Shown piece after piece: positions 1 to 10,413 of a DNA stretch of 64,000 bases. The stretch is from Alteromonadaceae bacterium BrNp21-10 (lineage in GTDB: Bacteria > Pseudomonadota > Gammaproteobacteria > Enterobacterales > Alteromonadaceae), in the NCBI GenBank assembly GCA_030418115.1, contig JAUHQD010000015.1:35139-99138 (forward strand). The letters are read 5' to 3'. Within the stretch, counting starts at the first letter, position 1; the number at the start of each line of letters is the position of its first letter. The position numbers were made by a program, and so were the translations under genes. Below the pieces are notes generated by a model. That model saw only the letters and a program-made list of their open reading frames with translations, searched no databases and was not told the DNA's origin.

Positions 1-810
1 GAAATTGGTTTTTCCCCGCTACTCACCGCAGAAGAAGAAGTTTACTTTTCTCGTAAAGCCTTAAAAGGTCACGAGCCATCACGAAAACGAATGATCGTCA
101 GCAACTTACGCTTAGTTGTAAAGATAGCGCGTCGATATAATAATCGCGGCTTAGCATTGCTTGACCTAATAGAGGAAGGCAATTTAGGACTCATTCGCGC
201 AGTAGAAAAATTCGATCCTGAACGAGGATTTCGCTTCTCAACTTACGCCACGTGGTGGATAAGACAGACCATCGAGCGGGCGATAATGAATCAAACCCGT
301 ACGATACGATTGCCTATACATGTAGTCAAAGAATTAAACGTCTATTTGCGAACATCACGTGAATTAGCGCAGCGATTAGATCATGAGCCTACCGCAGAAG
401 AAATTGCATTTGAATTAGACCGCCCCGTCGAAGACGTCACCAAAATGTTACGTCTCAATGAGCGCATTAGCTCTGTGGATACACCTATAGGTGCTGATGG
501 TGATAAAGCTTTATTAGATATTATTGCCGATGAAAAGAGCATGGGGCCCGAAGAAAATTTACAGGATAACGATATCCGCTCCAGTATTGTCAACTGGTTA
601 GAAGAGCTTAACCCTAAACAACGTGAAGTGCTCGCCAGACGATTTGGATTATTGGGCTATGAGCCGTCAACCTTAGAGGATGTCGGTATTGAAATTGGTC
701 TAACTCGCGAACGCGTCCGTCAAATTCAAGTCGAAGCACTAAAGCGCCTGAAAGATATTTTGGGTCATCAAGGACTAAATCTTGAAGCATTATTCAGTTC
801 ATCGACATAA
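1..810 (+). CDS. rpoS: RNA polymerase sigma factor RpoS (5' end cut by window edge)
   Basis: Stationary-phase/general stress sigma factor; it binds core RNA polymerase and recognises promoters. The reading frame is open from base 1, so the gene starts outside the window and about 60 N-terminal residues (most of region 1) are missing. The visible 269 residues begin in region 1.2 with [14 protein letters not shown]. Region 2 follows ([13 protein letters not shown], the [18 protein letters not shown] stretch, and [11 protein letters not shown], which contacts the -10 element), then region 3 and a C-terminal region 4 helix-turn-helix ([17 protein letters not shown]). The RpoS-type region 2/3 sequence ([13 protein letters not shown]) and the short region 1 separate it from RpoD. 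It is followed at once by a strong hairpin terminator, so it is the last gene of its transcript. Identification is secure; the only gap is the truncated start. Confidence 0.97.
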   Translation, partial: EIGFSPLLTAEEEVYFSRKALKGHEPSRKRMIVSNLRLVVKIARRYNNRGLALLDLIEEGNLGLIRAVEKFDPERGFRFSTYATWWIRQTIERAIMNQTRTIRLPIHVVKELNVYLRTSRELAQRLDHEPTAEEIAFELDRPVEDVTKMLRLNERISSVDTPIGADGDKALLDIIADEKSMGPEENLQDNDIRSSIVNWLEELNPKQREVLARRFGLLGYEPSTLEDVGIEIGLTRERVRQIQVEALKRLKDILGHQGLNLEALFSSST

Positions 811-834
811 ATTCCTTTCTACAAAATATGCTTG

Positions 835-859
835 AAAGCCCCTACATTGGGGCTTTTTT
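835..859 (+). terminator. Rho-independent terminator of rpoS
   Basis: An 8-bp perfect stem (AAAGCCCC / GGGGCTTT) with a six-base loop ends in a T-rich run, 25 bases after the rpoS stop codon. Confidence 0.9.
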
Positions 860-1157
860 GTACCTCAATAGTAAAGTTTTCATTACTTGCATACAAATCA
901 ATAACGTTTATCATGACCGACCGGCACATTTTTGGTACTAACTAATCTTAGTTCGGGATAAGCAATGCCTTACAACACAGCTATTTTGCCCCTCCCTATG
1001 TAGTCCACTATGGGTTTAGAATGACTAAACAACATAGTGAACGCCTTGATATAAACAAAAATAGCAGCACTGTACCGAATAAAAACAATATTAATATTAG
1101 TAAATAAACGTACTACATTTTCGACAATTCTTATCCCGAGCTGAGGTTAACTAGAAC
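860..1157. other. Gene-free spacer between rpoS and the diguanylate cyclase
   Basis: No credible open frame or RNA gene is visible here. It holds an imperfect hairpin at 1006-1039. The same 10-mer CGGGATAAG core (TTCGGGATAAG at 952-962) reappears inverted at 1131-1141, flanking the hairpin region on both sides just before the GTG start of the next gene. This looks like the leader or promoter region of the diguanylate cyclase. Confidence 0.5.
1006..1039. repeat. Imperfect inverted repeat (hairpin) upstream of diguanylate cyclase
   Basis: CACTATG pairs with CATAGTG and, inside it, GTTTAG pairs with CTAAAC around a five-base loop (AATGA), giving 13 pairs with a small 1x2 internal loop. No T-run follows, so it is not an ordinary terminator. 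It may be an operator or a leader structure. Confidence 0.5.
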
Positions 1158-2468
1158 GTGAGAAATATAAATTCACCCTTTTTATATTTAGTTGTTGCTC
1201 CATTAGTGACTTTAATGATGTTATTTTTGCATGAATTTATCCCCTCTAAACAATTATCATTGCTCCCCATTACCGAAGACAATAGCCGTCTATTTGCTGA
1301 TAATGTAGAGGCTGGTGGACAATCTAGTGTTTCATGGCTCAATCAAAAAGAACTACGCTTTAGCTGTAACCTTAAGCCTGGCGTAATGTATCCCTATTGT
1401 GGATTTGTCAGAACGTTGGGCAATGGAATCGACGAGGGCATTGATCTTAGTCAGTATGAAGGCTTTAGGATTCATCTTAACTACCAAGGTACAAGTCGTT
1501 TACGCTTAAGTATTCGACACTATTCAGCCGAATTTGCTGAATTTTCCCCAGCCAACGAAGACAATGCGAAATTTAACAAATATAATAGCCTCGTTATTTA
1601 CGCTAAAGATTTTGAAGACACCTTAGACGTCAAATTGTCCGAATTCGGTGTAGCTGATTGGTGGATCAATGACTTTAATATCCCTAGAAACCTCAGTTAT
1701 CCTGAGTTTACCAATTCAGTAGACTTTACAATCGACTTCCCAGCCCCGATTGTATTCGGTGAACACCAAGTTAAAATCGACTACATTGAATTTTATGGGC
1801 CATTGATTACCAAAGAAAAATGGTACTTGAGTATTGTTATATTCTGGATAGTGATCATTTTGACCAGCGGCGTGGTGCGAATTATTATACTCAATCGCAA
1901 AGCGACCGCAGATGCCCATCGCTTACAAGACTTTATTGCCCATAATGATGCGTTAAAACAACAGGCACAGAAGTATAAAACCTTATCTCATATAGATGGC
2001 CTAACAGGTGCTTTGAATCGCCATGGGATCAGTCGCTATTTATCGCGCTTTTATCCTCAAGACCGCAACAGCGAGTCCCTCGCCATTGCGATTATCGATC
2101 TAGATCACTTTAAGGCCATAAACGACTTACACGGCCATGACATTGGCGATCAAGTACTTAAAGGTACCGTTGACACCATTCAACAGAATATACGTGAAAC
2201 AGACCGTATAGGTCGTTGGGGAGGCGAAGAATTTATTATTATTTGCCCACATACCAACGCGGACCAAATATTCAGTATGTGCGATAATATCCGCCTTCTC
2301 ATCGAGGCACATGGATTTGGCGAGCAAGACAGCATTCATTTAACCATGAGTGCAGGAATTGGTATATCACACGTAGGAGAGAGCTTTGAACAAACCTTTC
2401 AGCGTATTGATAAAGCATTATATAAAGCGAAAAATAGTGGTCGAAATCGAGTTATCGGCGTTAATTAA
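1158..2468 (+). CDS. Membrane diguanylate cyclase with periplasmic sensor domain
   Basis: Predicted to make cyclic di-GMP from two GTP. Residues about 7-26 form a first membrane helix. Residues about 27-221 are a periplasmic domain with a beta-sandwich look resembling carbohydrate-binding (CBM11/CIA30-like) domains. A second helix spans about 222-245, then a short coiled linker and a C-terminal GGDEF domain. The active-site motif is GGEEF near residues 354-358, so the enzyme should be active. RETD, five residues upstream, matches the RxxD inhibitory site, implying product feedback. The start is GTG at 1158 with GAGG eleven bases upstream; no better start exists because the first helix begins at once. 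It stands alone after the rpoS terminator and converges on mutT. The ligand is unknown; the CBM-like assignment is an inference from pattern only. Confidence 0.9.
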   Translation: MRNINSPFLYLVVAPLVTLMMLFLHEFIPSKQLSLLPITEDNSRLFADNVEAGGQSSVSWLNQKELRFSCNLKPGVMYPYCGFVRTLGNGIDEGIDLSQYEGFRIHLNYQGTSRLRLSIRHYSAEFAEFSPANEDNAKFNKYNSLVIYAKDFEDTLDVKLSEFGVADWWINDFNIPRNLSYPEFTNSVDFTIDFPAPIVFGEHQVKIDYIEFYGPLITKEKWYLSIVIFWIVIILTSGVVRIIILNRKATADAHRLQDFIAHNDALKQQAQKYKTLSHIDGLTGALNRHGISRYLSRFYPQDRNSESLAIAIIDLDHFKAINDLHGHDIGDQVLKGTVDTIQQNIRETDRIGRWGGEEFIIICPHTNADQIFSMCDNIRLLIEAHGFGEQDSIHLTMSAGIGISHVGESFEQTFQRIDKALYKAKNSGRNRVIGVN

Positions 2469-2502
2469 CCTCACTAGGAATAATTAAGCCGTAAACCAAA
2501 AG

Positions 2503-2898
2503 CTATAAATATTGCTGTTGGATCTTTTCTAATATTTCGACATTGGCCGCGGGAAACTCAAAATCGGCTAAATTCTCAATAGCCACCCACCGTCCTTGTT
2601 GTCCTTCCTTACCATAGGGCTGCCCCTCAAAGCGCGCCACTGTCAGCACTCTTAAACTGACCTTCTTATCACCATAATCATGATGAATATCCATCAGGGC
2701 TGAACACCTTAAGGGCACGATACCAATTTCTTCGAATAACTCGCGGGCTAAAGCTTGTTCAACGCTTTCATTAGCTTCGATTTTACCGCCTGGAAATTCC
2801 CACTTACCACCCTGATGTAAATTATCGGGACGCTTAGTAATGAAAATGGCGTTATCTTTAAGGATAACGCCAACAGCAACTTGAATATGCTTTTGCAT
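2503..2898 (-). CDS. mutT: 8-oxo-dGTP diphosphatase MutT (Nudix hydrolase)
   Basis: Removes 8-oxo-dGTP from the nucleotide pool, preventing A:T to C:G transversions. The complete Nudix box lies at residues 38-60: G38, E44, then R52-E53-L-F-E56-E57-x-G59-I60. At 131 residues it is the size of E. coli MutT, and the N-terminal QVAVGVI strand and WEFPGGK match the family. It lies 14 bases downstream of secA on the same strand, the classical secA-mutT order of enterobacteria, so the two are likely cotranscribed. No terminator is visible between it and the convergent diguanylate cyclase gene. Confidence 0.93.
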   Translation of the reverse strand: MQKHIQVAVGVILKDNAIFITKRPDNLHQGGKWEFPGGKIEANESVEQALARELFEEIGIVPLRCSALMDIHHDYGDKKVSLRVLTVARFEGQPYGKEGQQGRWVAIENLADFEFPAANVEILEKIQQQYL

Positions 2899-2912
2899 TG
2901 TCTAGACTGCCC

Positions 2913-5615
2913 TTAAGACAACTTACCATGACATTGCTTGTACTTTTTTCCTGAACCACAAGGGCATGCATCATTGCGGCCTACTTTCGCGCCTTCACGC
3001 ACAACCGGACGATGACCATCACTTAATTCTTCCGATGCCGTTGCTGATTGGTGCTCATATTGTTTAGCCACTTCGGCCTTACGTCGTTGCTCTTCTACCG
3101 CTTCAACATCAGACTCAGCCCGCACCTGTACTTTACTCAGAATGGTAATAACATCGACTTTGAGGTTTTCCAACATTTCAGAAAACAACTCAAAGGATTC
3201 ACGCTTATATTCCTGTTTAGGATTCTTTTGTGCATAGCCACGCAAGTGAATACCTTGACGCAAATGGTCCATCGCTGCCAGATGCTCTTTCCACAAGGTA
3301 TCTAAACTTTGCAACATCACCTGTTTTTCGAACTGGCGAATGATCGACGCACCGACTATCTGCTCTTTTTCCGCATACGCATTTTCGATTTCGCTTAAAA
3401 TGCGTTCACGTAGTTTTTCTTCATAAAGTTTATCATCTTCGTCTAGCCATTGTTGGATTGGCAAGGCTATTTGGAAATCAGCTTGAAGACGCTCTTCCAA
3501 TCCAGACACATCCCACATCTCTTCAAGTGATTGCGCTGGTATGTATTGATTTACAGTTTGATTAACCACATCGGCACGGACAATATCCATTGTTTCTTTG
3601 ATATCGCCCTCGTCCAACAACTCATTACGCTGTTCATAAATAACTTTACGTTGGTCATTAGCAACATCATCGAATTCAAGCAACTGCTTACGAATATCGA
3701 AGTTGCGGCCTTCTACTTTACGTTGTGCATTCTCAATGGCGCGAGACACCCAAGGATGTTCAATAGCTTCACCATGTTCCATGCCTAAGCGCTTCATCAT
3801 ATTCCCCATACGCTCTGACGCAAAAATACGCATCAAACCATCTTCAAGGGATAAATAGAAACGAGAGGAGCCAGCATCACCTTGACGACCAGCACGACCA
3901 CGTAATTGATTGTCGATACGACGGGATTCATGACGCTCAGTACCAATAATGTGCAAACCACCTGAAGCTAGAACTGCGTCGTGACGTATTTTCCACTCTT
4001 GCTTAATTTTATCAATTTGCGCTTGAGTTGGGTTTTCTAACTTTTCAACTTCAGCCTGCCAGTTACCGCCCAACACAATATCCGTTCCACGACCGGCCAT
4101 ATTGGTAGCAATAGTTACTGCACCGGGCTGACCGGCTTGAGCAATGATATCGGCTTCTTGTGCATGGAACTTAGCATTCAGGACTTTGTGGGCAATTTTC
4201 TGCTTTTTCAAAAATCGTGAAAGTAGCTCAGAATTTTCAATGGAAATAGTGCCCACTAATACCGGACATTTTTTCTCAATACATTGTTTAATATCTTCAA
4301 CAATGGCTTCGTATTTTTCTTCCGTTGTTAAATAAATAAGGTCTGCGCGATCATCTCGAATCATAGGCTGATTAGTGGGGATCACTACGGTCAACAAACC
4401 ATATATTTGGTTAAACTCAAACGCTTCAGTATCAGCAGTACCGGTCATACCGGCTAATTTATTATAAATACGGAAATAATTTTGGAAGGTAATGGAAGCT
4501 AACGTCTGATTTTCATTTTGAATTTTCACACCTTCTTTGGCTTCTACTGCCTGATGCAAACCTTCAGACCAGCGACGGCCTTCCATTGTACGTCCTGTAT
4601 GCTCATCAACAATAACAATTTCATCATCTTTAACAATGTAATCAACATCCCGTTGAAACAATTTATGGGCACGTAATGCGGCATTAACGTGATGCAATAA
4701 ACTAATATTGTTGGCCGCAAATAACGATTCATCTTCAGGCAGAACACCGTTCTTTTGTAAAATTTCTTCGATATGAATTTGACCATTTTCGGTCAAATGT
4801 ACTTGCTTGGCTTTTTCGTCAATGGTGAAATCGCCGTCACCATGTTGCTCTTCTTCGTCTTCTTTTTCCTGCTGCACCAACTCTGGAATAATCAAATTAA
4901 TAGCACGATACAATGCTGAAGAATCTTCTGCCGCACCGGAAATAATCAGCGGAGTTCTAGCTTCATCAATGAGGATAGAGTCAACCTCATCGACTACCGC
5001 ATAGTTCAATGGACGTTGTACACGGTCTTCAGGACTAAATGCCATATTATCGCGCAGATAGTCAAAGCCAAATTCGTTGTTAGTGCCATAAGTAATATCA
5101 GCAAGATAAGCGTCGCGTTTCTGTTCGTGAGATAAACCAGGAATATTACAACCCACGCTTAAACCTAAAAATTCAAATAACGTTCTTGACCAATCAGCAT
5201 CGCGACTGGCTAGATAATCGTTAACGGTAATCACATGTACGCCTTTACCGCTAATGGCATTCAAATAGGTGGGTAAGGTGGCGGTTAAGGTTTTACCTTC
5301 ACCAGTGCGCATTTCAGCAATTTTGCCCTGATGTAATACAATACCACCCATAATTTGCACATCGAAATGACGCATTTTGAAAACACGTTTAGATGCTTCA
5401 CGCACAGTAGCAAAAGCTTCCACCAGTAGGTCATCAAGCTCGGCACCGTCTTCAATTCGCTGTTTGAATTCTGCGGTTTTAGCTTTTAGCGCTTCATCAG
5501 AAAGCGTTTCAAATTCAGCTTCTAACTGGTTAACTTGCTCAACTGATTTATTATATTTTTTAAGTAATCGGTCATTACTGCTACCGAGTATTTTTGTGAA
5601 AATTTTTGAGAACAT
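2913..5615 (-). CDS. secA: Protein translocase ATPase SecA
   Basis: Motor ATPase that drives unfolded preproteins through the SecYEG channel at the inner membrane. At 900 residues it is full length. Walker A is GEGKT at 105-109; the DEAD-like Walker B is [15 protein letters not shown]; the second RecA fold carries [14 protein letters not shown] and the [11 protein letters not shown] arginine-finger region. The C-terminus ends in the zinc-binding SecB/lipid contact tail [14 protein letters not shown]. The gene sits between the M23 peptidase and mutT, in the position where enterobacteria have secM upstream; no secM-like arrest gene is recognisable in the 196-base upstream gap, which instead holds the terminator of the M23 gene. 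Confidence 0.98.
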   Translation of the reverse strand: MFSKIFTKILGSSNDRLLKKYNKSVEQVNQLEAEFETLSDEALKAKTAEFKQRIEDGAELDDLLVEAFATVREASKRVFKMRHFDVQIMGGIVLHQGKIAEMRTGEGKTLTATLPTYLNAISGKGVHVITVNDYLASRDADWSRTLFEFLGLSVGCNIPGLSHEQKRDAYLADITYGTNNEFGFDYLRDNMAFSPEDRVQRPLNYAVVDEVDSILIDEARTPLIISGAAEDSSALYRAINLIIPELVQQEKEDEEEQHGDGDFTIDEKAKQVHLTENGQIHIEEILQKNGVLPEDESLFAANNISLLHHVNAALRAHKLFQRDVDYIVKDDEIVIVDEHTGRTMEGRRWSEGLHQAVEAKEGVKIQNENQTLASITFQNYFRIYNKLAGMTGTADTEAFEFNQIYGLLTVVIPTNQPMIRDDRADLIYLTTEEKYEAIVEDIKQCIEKKCPVLVGTISIENSELLSRFLKKQKIAHKVLNAKFHAQEADIIAQAGQPGAVTIATNMAGRGTDIVLGGNWQAEVEKLENPTQAQIDKIKQEWKIRHDAVLASGGLHIIGTERHESRRIDNQLRGRAGRQGDAGSSRFYLSLEDGLMRIFASERMGNMMKRLGMEHGEAIEHPWVSRAIENAQRKVEGRNFDIRKQLLEFDDVANDQRKVIYEQRNELLDEGDIKETMDIVRADVVNQTVNQYIPAQSLEEMWDVSGLEERLQADFQIALPIQQWLDEDDKLYEEKLRERILSEIENAYAEKEQIVGASIIRQFEKQVMLQSLDTLWKEHLAAMDHLRQGIHLRGYAQKNPKQEYKRESFELFSEMLENLKVDVITILSKVQVRAESDVEAVEEQRRKAEVAKQYEHQSATASEELSDGHRPVVREGAKVGRNDACPCGSGKKYKQCHGKLS

Positions 5616-5754
5616 GGATCTACCGCTTCCAAACTAGTTAGGCTGTATTATTGTCGTTTTGATTTATGATTGCTCGCTTAATACACATATGTTTCGCGCT
5701 CTTGCGTGCTTAAATCTCATTTATTTTGTCAACACAGGACTAAGTCGTATTAAC

Positions 5755-5789
5755 AAAAACGACAATCGACCTTAAAGGTCAATTGTCGT
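5755..5789 (-). terminator. Terminator of the M23 peptidase gene
   Basis: A long hairpin: ACGACAAT (5759-5766) pairs with ATTGTCGT (5782-5789), and inside it, after one mismatch, GACCT pairs with AGGTC. Read on the minus strand it is followed by a T5 run. It isolates secA from its upstream neighbour. Confidence 0.8.
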
Positions 5790-5811
5790 CACTTATGTAT
5801 CGTCCTACAGA

Positions 5812-6729
5812 CTATCCCTTTCGAGACTTCCGATATACGAACGCTAAGGGATCTTGCTGTTTACCATGCTTAAGTACTTCATAGTGAACATGTGCCCCAG
5901 TGGCTCTGCCTGTTTTACCCATCAGACCAACTTTCTGACCTTTGGTTACCACATCACCGACTTTAACTGTCACTTCTTTATTGTGACCATAGCGGGTTGA
6001 AAAGCCGTCGCCATGATCCACTTCCACTAAATTGCCGTAACCATAACGCTCACCGGCCCAAGTAACAAGGCCTGCGCCAGTGGCAACAACAGGGTCACCT
6101 ATTTTGCCAGCAAAATCTAAACCCTTGTGCATCGCCGGTAAACCATTGAAGGGATCTTTACGAATGCCGTAATAAGATGATAACCATCCAGACTGCACCG
6201 GACGTCCCGCCAAGTAGCTCTGTGCATCAACATGGTGACTCATTAGGATAGTTTCAAGGGCATCCAGCTGATTTGCTTTATCTTCTAACGTAGCGAGCAT
6301 TGACTGAATATCGGCAATAATACCAGTACTGTCTTCTACAAGAAAATCAACTACCTCATGACTAGGGCCACCGACGGCAAGCTCTTGCCCAAAACCAAAT
6401 TCATCAATGGCTAAACCAGACTGCTCTGCTAAACGGCCGCCTAAGGCATCTAATCGGCGAATTTGCCCTTGCATATCGCCAAGTTTAATTACCATACCGG
6501 TTAATTGTTGTTGAGTAGCCAGTTTTAAACGTTCAACTTCTTGCTGCTGTTCAATAAGACCACTTTGTGTATAAGCGATAGTACTAATAGTATCTGGATC
6601 AGGGGACGTAGAGCGACCTGCAATAAAGGTTAAACCGAGCACCACAGCCAACGCCGCAATAAGTTGACGTTTCCCTAAAGAGAAGACGAAGCGAACATTG
6701 TCTGTTTTATATAATACTTTTAAGCTCAT
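5812..6729 (-). CDS. M23-family murein metallopeptidase (LytM-like), membrane anchored
   Basis: Predicted peptidoglycan DD-endopeptidase or LytM-type regulator acting in the periplasm. An uncleaved N-terminal anchor spans about residues 22-38, a coiled coil about 55-95, and a peptidase M23 beta barrel about 175-295. The zinc ligands are intact: H201-x3-D205 (MHKGLD) and H280-V-H282, so it should be catalytic rather than a degenerate EnvC/NlpD-type activator. It is 305 residues long. It lies between lpxC and secA at the end of the cell-wall cluster, a common place for this gene in gammaproteobacteria. It has its own gap upstream, which contains the lpxC terminator, and its own terminator. The exact cleavage target cannot be told from sequence. 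Confidence 0.9.
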   Translation of the reverse strand: MSLKVLYKTDNVRFVFSLGKRQLIAALAVVLGLTFIAGRSTSPDPDTISTIAYTQSGLIEQQQEVERLKLATQQQLTGMVIKLGDMQGQIRRLDALGGRLAEQSGLAIDEFGFGQELAVGGPSHEVVDFLVEDSTGIIADIQSMLATLEDKANQLDALETILMSHHVDAQSYLAGRPVQSGWLSSYYGIRKDPFNGLPAMHKGLDFAGKIGDPVVATGAGLVTWAGERYGYGNLVEVDHGDGFSTRYGHNKEVTVKVGDVVTKGQKVGLMGKTGRATGAHVHYEVLKHGKQQDPLAFVYRKSRKG

Positions 6730-6853
6730 GCCTTCCTACTACGTGCAGCGCCATCATACTGGCAGTTTGATAGTACACCATGCAAAACAAAAGCCATAGT
6801 AACTAACCGGTATTTTATAACATCATCAAGTATAAAATTCAGTCGTGCTAAAA

Positions 6854-6877
6854 CCAAAAAACCGCAACGATTGCGGC
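6854..6877 (-). terminator. Terminator after lpxC (end of the dcw transcript)
   Basis: CCGCAA (6862-6867) pairs with TTGCGG (6871-6876) around a three-base loop. On the minus strand the stem is followed by a T6 run and GG-TTT. It lies 12 bases past the lpxC stop codon. Confidence 0.85.
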
Positions 6878-6888
6878 TGAGGTGAAGA

Positions 6889-7803
6889 CTAATAATTTGC
6901 CGTCAAAGGTACGGCAAAATTAATCGGCGGTTTATCGTTTTCATAGGTCACAAATTCCCAAGCGGAAGTTTGCTTGAGTAATGCTCTTAGCAATTTATTG
7001 TTTAGGCCATGGCCTGATTTATAAGCCCGGAACTCACCAATAATACTATGACCACCTAAGTATAAATCGCCTACGGCATCTAAAATTTTATGCTTAAGAA
7101 ACTCATCTTCGTAGCGTAAACCTTCATGATTCAACACTCTAAATTCATCTAACGCGACGGCATTTTCCATGCTGCCGCCTAAGGCTAAGTTGTGCGCATG
7201 CATATATTCTAGATCGCGCATAAAACCAAAGGTGCGCGCTCGGCTAACCTGATCAACATAAGACTCAGCATCGAAATCCATGATCATATGCTGACGGCTT
7301 TGCTTAATGACCGGATGTTCAAAATCAATGCGGAAATCAACGCGAAAACCGTCAAAAGGTAGAAACTCGGCCCACTTATCACCATCTTCAACCCGCACAG
7401 ATTTTTTAACTCGCATAAAACGTTTAGCTGCAGGTAATTCTTCAACACCCGCCGATTGGAGTAAGAAAATAAACGGACTGGCACTGCCATCCATTATTGG
7501 TAGCTCATTGGCATTAACTTCAACAATAATATTGTCGATACCCATGCCTGCTAACGCTGAAGATAAATGCTCTACTGTTGAAATGCTGACGCCCTCAGCA
7601 TTTGTTAAACAGGTACACAATTGTGTATCACCAACCAATTCTGCATTAGCAGGGATATCCGCATAAGGCTCAAGATCAGTGCGGCGAAATACGATACCCG
7701 TATTCGCTGCTGCAGGCCGGAGAGTCATGCTGACTTTACTGCCTTTATGTAGACCTATTCCTGTTGCTTGAACAGATTGTTTGATGGTGCGTTGTTTTAT
7801 CAT
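6889..7803 (-). CDS. lpxC: UDP-3-O-acyl-N-acetylglucosamine deacetylase LpxC
   Basis: Catalyses the committed step of lipid A synthesis, removing the acetyl group from UDP-3-O-acyl-GlcNAc in the cytoplasm. At 304 residues it matches E. coli LpxC (305). It shows the [20 protein letters not shown] start, the zinc ligands in VEHLSSAL and in [18 protein letters not shown] (HxxxD), and the general-acid histidine in LGGH. It closes the dcw cluster immediately downstream of ftsZ, the usual gammaproteobacterial order, and a terminator follows, so it probably shares the ftsZ transcript. Control of LpxC by FtsH proteolysis is known in E. coli; nothing here tests that. Confidence 0.98.
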   Translation of the reverse strand: MIKQRTIKQSVQATGIGLHKGSKVSMTLRPAAANTGIVFRRTDLEPYADIPANAELVGDTQLCTCLTNAEGVSISTVEHLSSALAGMGIDNIIVEVNANELPIMDGSASPFIFLLQSAGVEELPAAKRFMRVKKSVRVEDGDKWAEFLPFDGFRVDFRIDFEHPVIKQSRQHMIMDFDAESYVDQVSRARTFGFMRDLEYMHAHNLALGGSMENAVALDEFRVLNHEGLRYEDEFLKHKILDAVGDLYLGGHSIIGEFRAYKSGHGLNNKLLRALLKQTSAWEFVTYENDKPPINFAVPLTANY

Positions 7804-7885
7804 TCAGTCTCTAACCACAAATCAAGCGAAAGCAAAAAGGGCAAGCATTTTACTGGCTTGACCGATTTATGTCAAAATATTACGC

Positions 7886-9058
7886 TTAATCCGCTTGTTT
7901 ACGTAAAAATGCCGGAATATCTAAATAATCTTCACGTGCTGTTTCTTCACGCTCTTCAGGTAAACTCACCTTTACTGCCGCATTCGACGAATAGTTATCC
8001 GCTGAACCGCTGCTTGCATGGCCAAAATTCAAATCATCTTGATTTGACACACGTGTAGTACGTGGAGTGCTATTGCTCACTAATGAAATATCTGGCTTGC
8101 GCTCGGCGCCAATGCCAGTTGCAACTACTGTGACGCGTAATTCATCTTCAAGTTCCATATCGATAACGGTACCTACAACCACGGTGGCATTTTCAGATGC
8201 AAAGGCTTTAACCGCATTACCGACGGTTTCGAATTCATCAATACTGAAATCAGGACCAGCGGTAATATTAACCAAAATACCGCGAGCGCCAGATAGATCT
8301 ACATCTTCCAATAGTGGACTAGCGATGGCCATTTCCGCAGCTTCTTCAGCACGATCCGCACCAGTACCACTGCCACTACCCATCATTGCCGTGCCCATTT
8401 CAGACATTACGGTTTTAACATCGGCGAAATCCACGTTGATCAAACCTGGACGAGTGATTAGTTCAGCAATCCCCTGTACCGCGCCACGTAATACTTCATT
8501 AGCAGCACTAAAAGCTTGTAATAACGGCGTGCCCTTAGGCATAACCTTCAATAATTTTTCATTAGGAATAGTAATTAAAGAGTCCACATTTTTAGCTAGC
8601 TCTTCAATACCTTGCTCAGCGTAAGTAATACGCTTTTTGCCTTCAAAGGCAAACGGCTTAGTAATAACCGCAACCGTTAAAATACCCATTTCACGGGCTA
8701 GTCGTGCCACTTCTGGTGCAGCACCAGTTCCGGTACCACCGCCCATACCGGCAGTGATGAAGATCATGTCTGCGCCGGAGATGGCTTGACGAATCGTTTC
8801 ATGATCTTCTATAGCCGCATTACGGCCGATGTCTGGATTAGCGCCAGCACCTAAGCCTTTTGTCACGCTAGAACCAATTTGAATAGTGACATTGGCAGAA
8901 GAGTTGCGTAATACCTGAGCATCGGTATTAATCGCCACAAACTCGACGCCTTCAATACAATGTTTAACCATGTGCTCGATTGCGTTGCCGCCACCGCCAC
9001 CAACTCCAATTACTTTTATGACAGCTTCTTCGCTGTGATCATCCATTAATTCAAACAT
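7886..9058 (-). CDS. ftsZ: Cell division protein FtsZ
   Basis: Tubulin-like GTPase that polymerises into the Z ring. It shows the nucleotide loop [13 protein letters not shown], the tubulin signature [13 protein letters not shown], the T7 synergy loop region ([11 protein letters not shown]) and the C-terminal conserved peptide [14 protein letters not shown] that binds FtsA and ZipA. I place the start at ATG 9058 (MFELMDD), which has a GGAGAG ribosome site five bases upstream; a frame extension of 12 codons to 9094 lacks such a site. The mature length is 390 residues. A variable linker rich in S, T and N (about residues 315-370) precedes the tail. It is the second-last gene of the division cluster, followed by lpxC. 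Confidence 0.98.
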   Translation of the reverse strand: MFELMDDHSEEAVIKVIGVGGGGGNAIEHMVKHCIEGVEFVAINTDAQVLRNSSANVTIQIGSSVTKGLGAGANPDIGRNAAIEDHETIRQAISGADMIFITAGMGGGTGTGAAPEVARLAREMGILTVAVITKPFAFEGKKRITYAEQGIEELAKNVDSLITIPNEKLLKVMPKGTPLLQAFSAANEVLRGAVQGIAELITRPGLINVDFADVKTVMSEMGTAMMGSGSGTGADRAEEAAEMAIASPLLEDVDLSGARGILVNITAGPDFSIDEFETVGNAVKAFASENATVVVGTVIDMELEDELRVTVVATGIGAERKPDISLVSNSTPRTTRVSNQDDLNFGHASSGSADNYSSNAAVKVSLPEEREETAREDYLDIPAFLRKQAD

Positions 9059-9179
9059 AATACTCTCTCCGATTTGGGCGTTGTTGAGGCTCAAGTCCCC
9101 ATTATTATTAAAATAAACCTTTGTTTCTACAACTATTTAGCATCGAAACCTATACACTTTCGCTGCTCAGGAAAATTAA

Positions 9180-10409
9180 CTAAAACTCACCTTTGAAAAA
9201 ACTCTGCAAGCGACTCCATACGCTTTCAGTATTCTTACTTTTTGCTGATTGCTTGGACTGCATTTCCATGCGTCCATAGTGCAATAAACCTACGGCCGTG
9301 GCGAAGGCTGGGTCTTCTATATATTCCGACAAGCCCTTCATCCCCATGGGTTGGCCAGTTCTTACCGGCATTTGAAAAATTTCTTCGGCAAACTCCACCG
9401 CACCTTCCATTTTGGCGGTACCACCAGTTAATACGATGCCTGCAGCAATCTGTTCTTCCAGCCCACTACTTTTTATTTCTTCTTGTATCAATTCAAACAA
9501 TTCTTGATACCTTGGCTCAATGACTTCAGCCAAGGTATGTCGAGACATTGCTCTAGCTGGACGTCCGCCAACACTAGGTACTTCAATATTTTCTTCCATG
9601 CCAACCATATCTTTCAGGGCACAGGCATAATTAATTTTGATGTCTTCCGCATGGCTGATTGGCGTACGAAATATTTTGGCTATGTCACTGGTAATTTGAT
9701 TACCGGCCACAGGTATCACTGCGGTATGGCGAATAGCGCCATCGGCATAGATAACGATATCAATAGTACCGCCGCCAATATCGACAACACACACACCCAA
9801 TTCTTTTTCATCTTCGGTTAACACCGCATAGCTAGAAGCTAAAGCTGAAAATATCAATTGGTCAGCCGTTAATTCACAGCGTTCAACACACTTCACCAAA
9901 TTTTTAGCCATGTCGTCGGAGCAAGTAACAATATGCACTTCCGCTTCCATACGGACCCCAGACATGCCCACTGGATTCTTAATTTTTTCTTGTACATCGA
10001 TAGTAAAATCTTGTGGTAAGACATGTAACAAACGACGTTCCGCAGCAAAAGGTACTGAACGTGCGGCGTGAATGACATTGTCCACTTCCGCTTGGGTTAC
10101 TTCACGATTGTTAATCGGCACCATGCCGTTTTCGTTCTGACACTGCACATGACGACCAGATACCGACATAAATACCGAAGACACTTTACAGTCTGCCATT
10201 AATTCCATTTCATCTAGCGCACGTTGAACCGACTGCACGACGAGATTGAGATCGTTGACACCGCCTTTATCCATACCACGAGATGCATGGCTACCAACGC
10301 CCACTATGCTAACACCACCATCCACCAGTAGCTCGCCAACTATGGCTTTGACCCGACTGGTACCAATGTCGAGACCTACTACTAATTTACGATCTGCAAC
10401 CTTAGACAT
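9180..10409 (-). CDS. ftsA: Cell division protein FtsA
   Basis: Actin-like ATPase that tethers FtsZ filaments to the inner membrane and recruits later division proteins. Phosphate-1 motif is VVGLDIGTSRVKAIVGE; phosphate-2 is VVDIGGGTIDI; the adenosine motif is GIVLTGGTAKMEG. The C-terminus ends in an amphipathic stretch (VWSRLQSFFKGEF), the membrane-targeting helix. I chose ATG at 10409 (MSKVADRK), four bases after the ftsQ stop codon; the frame extends seven codons upstream to a GTG inside ftsQ. The intergenic gap to ftsZ is about 120 bases and may hold an ftsZ promoter, though no strong -35/-10 pair is evident. Confidence 0.97.
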   Translation of the reverse strand: MSKVADRKLVVGLDIGTSRVKAIVGELLVDGGVSIVGVGSHASRGMDKGGVNDLNLVVQSVQRALDEMELMADCKVSSVFMSVSGRHVQCQNENGMVPINNREVTQAEVDNVIHAARSVPFAAERRLLHVLPQDFTIDVQEKIKNPVGMSGVRMEAEVHIVTCSDDMAKNLVKCVERCELTADQLIFSALASSYAVLTEDEKELGVCVVDIGGGTIDIVIYADGAIRHTAVIPVAGNQITSDIAKIFRTPISHAEDIKINYACALKDMVGMEENIEVPSVGGRPARAMSRHTLAEVIEPRYQELFELIQEEIKSSGLEEQIAAGIVLTGGTAKMEGAVEFAEEIFQMPVRTGQPMGMKGLSEYIEDPAFATAVGLLHYGRMEMQSKQSAKSKNTESVWSRLQSFFKGEF

Positions 10410-10413
10410 GCTA

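Noticed and set aside
5616..5811. Search for secM upstream of secA
   Set aside because: No frame with a translation-arrest-like end; the gap is taken by the terminator of the M23 gene and a short promoter region.
8067..8624. Long (185-codon) plus-strand frame, Ser/Thr/Ala rich
   Set aside because: Antisense to the conserved core of ftsZ; composition is what the reverse of an Ala/Gly/Val-rich gene gives, with no ribosome site.
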